Assembly (NCBI GenBank): GCA_016874945.1
Contig: VGSO01000206.1
Coordinates: forward strand, 1 to 5,465
Length of the DNA: 5,465 nucleotides
DNA from: Deltaproteobacteria bacterium
GTDB taxonomy: Bacteria > Desulfobacterota > Desulfobaccia > Desulfobaccales > 0-14-0-80-60-11
Reading direction: 5' to 3'
Below, piece after piece: positions 5,016-5,465 of the stretch (the stretch's first letter is position 1; the number at the start of each line of letters is the position of its first letter). Below the pieces are notes generated by a model. The model had not been told where the DNA came from. It did no database searches and saw nothing but the letters and a program-made list of their open reading frames with translations. The position numbers were made by a program, and so were the translations under genes.

Positions 5016-5465
5016 TCAGGTTTTTTCCAGCACCGCGGCGAAAAAGGCGTCCAGGCTGTGGGTTTCGGGAGAAGTCAGAAAATAGCCGGGAGGCTGGATA
5101 AGGGAGCGGGCCGCAGGGGGAAGGGCAGCGGGGTCGGTGGCCAGGCGAAACTCCCGGCGCTCCGCCAGAAATTCTTCCACCACCTCCTGGTTTTCCTCCG
5201 GTTCGGTGGTGCAGGTGATATAGAGCAGGCGGCCGCCGGGCTTGAGCAACGGCGCCGCGGCGGCCAGCAGGGCCCGCTGGCGGGGGGGAAAGGTGGCCAG
5301 GTCCGTCTCCTGGAGGCGGGTTTTGATCTCCGGGTGGCGGCGCAGGATGCCCAGGGCCGAGCAGGGGGCGTCCACGGCCGCGATGTCGAATAAGGCAGGT
5401 TTGAGGGGCGGGGCCAGGGCGGCGTCGGCCAGCAAAGGCTGAACTATCCTAACCCCCCCGCGCCG
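5016..5465 (-). CDS. rsmB: 16S rRNA m5C methyltransferase RsmB-type, C-terminal part (cut by window end)
   Basis: The frame is open to the right window edge: upstream of the TTG at 5435 it continues as RRGGVRIVQP, so that codon is internal and the start is outside. The visible 149 residues cover the end of the SAM-dependent RsmB/NOP-family catalytic domain. Counting from the window edge, DAPCSALGILRRHPEIK (32-48) is motif IV with its Cys at 35. KPGGRLLYITCTTEPEEN (75-92) is motif VI with the catalytic Cys at 85. The RRHP sequence after motif IV favours RsmB (which methylates C967 of 16S rRNA in E. coli) over RsmF or RlmI relatives. The N-terminal NusB-like RNA-binding domain that would confirm this is not in the window. 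The protein acts in the cytoplasm on 16S rRNA during small-subunit assembly. It converges on the MFS gene. Confidence 0.88.
   Translation of the reverse strand, partial: RRGGVRIVQPLLADAALAPPLKPALFDIAAVDAPCSALGILRRHPEIKTRLQETDLATFPPRQRALLAAAAPLLKPGGRLLYITCTTEPEENQEVVEEFLAERREFRLATDPAALPPAARSLIQPPGYFLTSPETHSLDAFFAAVLEKT

Noticed and set aside
5453..5459. Homopolymer C run as a possible frameshift in rsmB
   Set aside because: The reading frame continues through the run to the window edge without a stop, and its continuation VRIVQPLLADA fits the expected SAM-binding region of RsmB.

Overview
The window is high-GC bacterial chromosome carrying two complete protein genes, one complete small ferredoxin gene and two genes cut by the window edges. 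The gene set suggests a strictly anaerobic, probably sulfate-reducing or syntrophic bacterium of the former Deltaproteobacteria (Desulfobacca or Syntrophobacter-like). The basis is a NIL-domain ferredoxin, a B12-type radical SAM enzyme, a PurL without a fused glutaminase domain, and characteristic intergenic repeats. This taxonomic call is an inference from protein style, not a database match.

Layout. Positions 1-1472 (+) hold the 3' part of purL (FGAM synthase, purine synthesis). It converges on a radical SAM gene with an N-terminal B12-binding-like domain (1511-2827, -, TTG start), with only 38 bases between the stop codons. A 144-base divergent intergenic region (2828-2971) contains a palindromic TATAAT-type core that could serve both strands. 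A small NIL-domain plus 2x[4Fe-4S] ferredoxin gene follows (2972-3394, +).

Next is a 351-base gene-free, AT-rich stretch (3395-3745) with nested repeats. A 142-bp MITE-like element has 17-bp terminal inverted repeats, a CTAT direct repeat on each side and a clover-like double hairpin inside. Heptamer arrays in opposite orientation (GTYTTCG on the left, CGAAAAC on the right) bracket it. A 12-TM MFS transporter (3746-4855, +, GTG start) begins a few bases after the right-hand array. It converges on the 3' part of an RsmB-type 16S rRNA m5C methyltransferase gene (5016-5465, -, cut by the window end). A perfect 22-bp hairpin and a degenerate 10-bp tandem repeat lie between these two.

The genes do not form one operon or an evident defence or biosynthetic cluster. 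purL and rsmB are housekeeping. The ferredoxin may serve sulfide-dependent homocysteine formation, as related NIL ferredoxins do, but its known partner is not in view. The substrates of the radical SAM enzyme and the MFS transporter cannot be read from sequence. I do not see a convincing new multi-gene system. The most unusual material is the nested repeat structure at 3401-3738.
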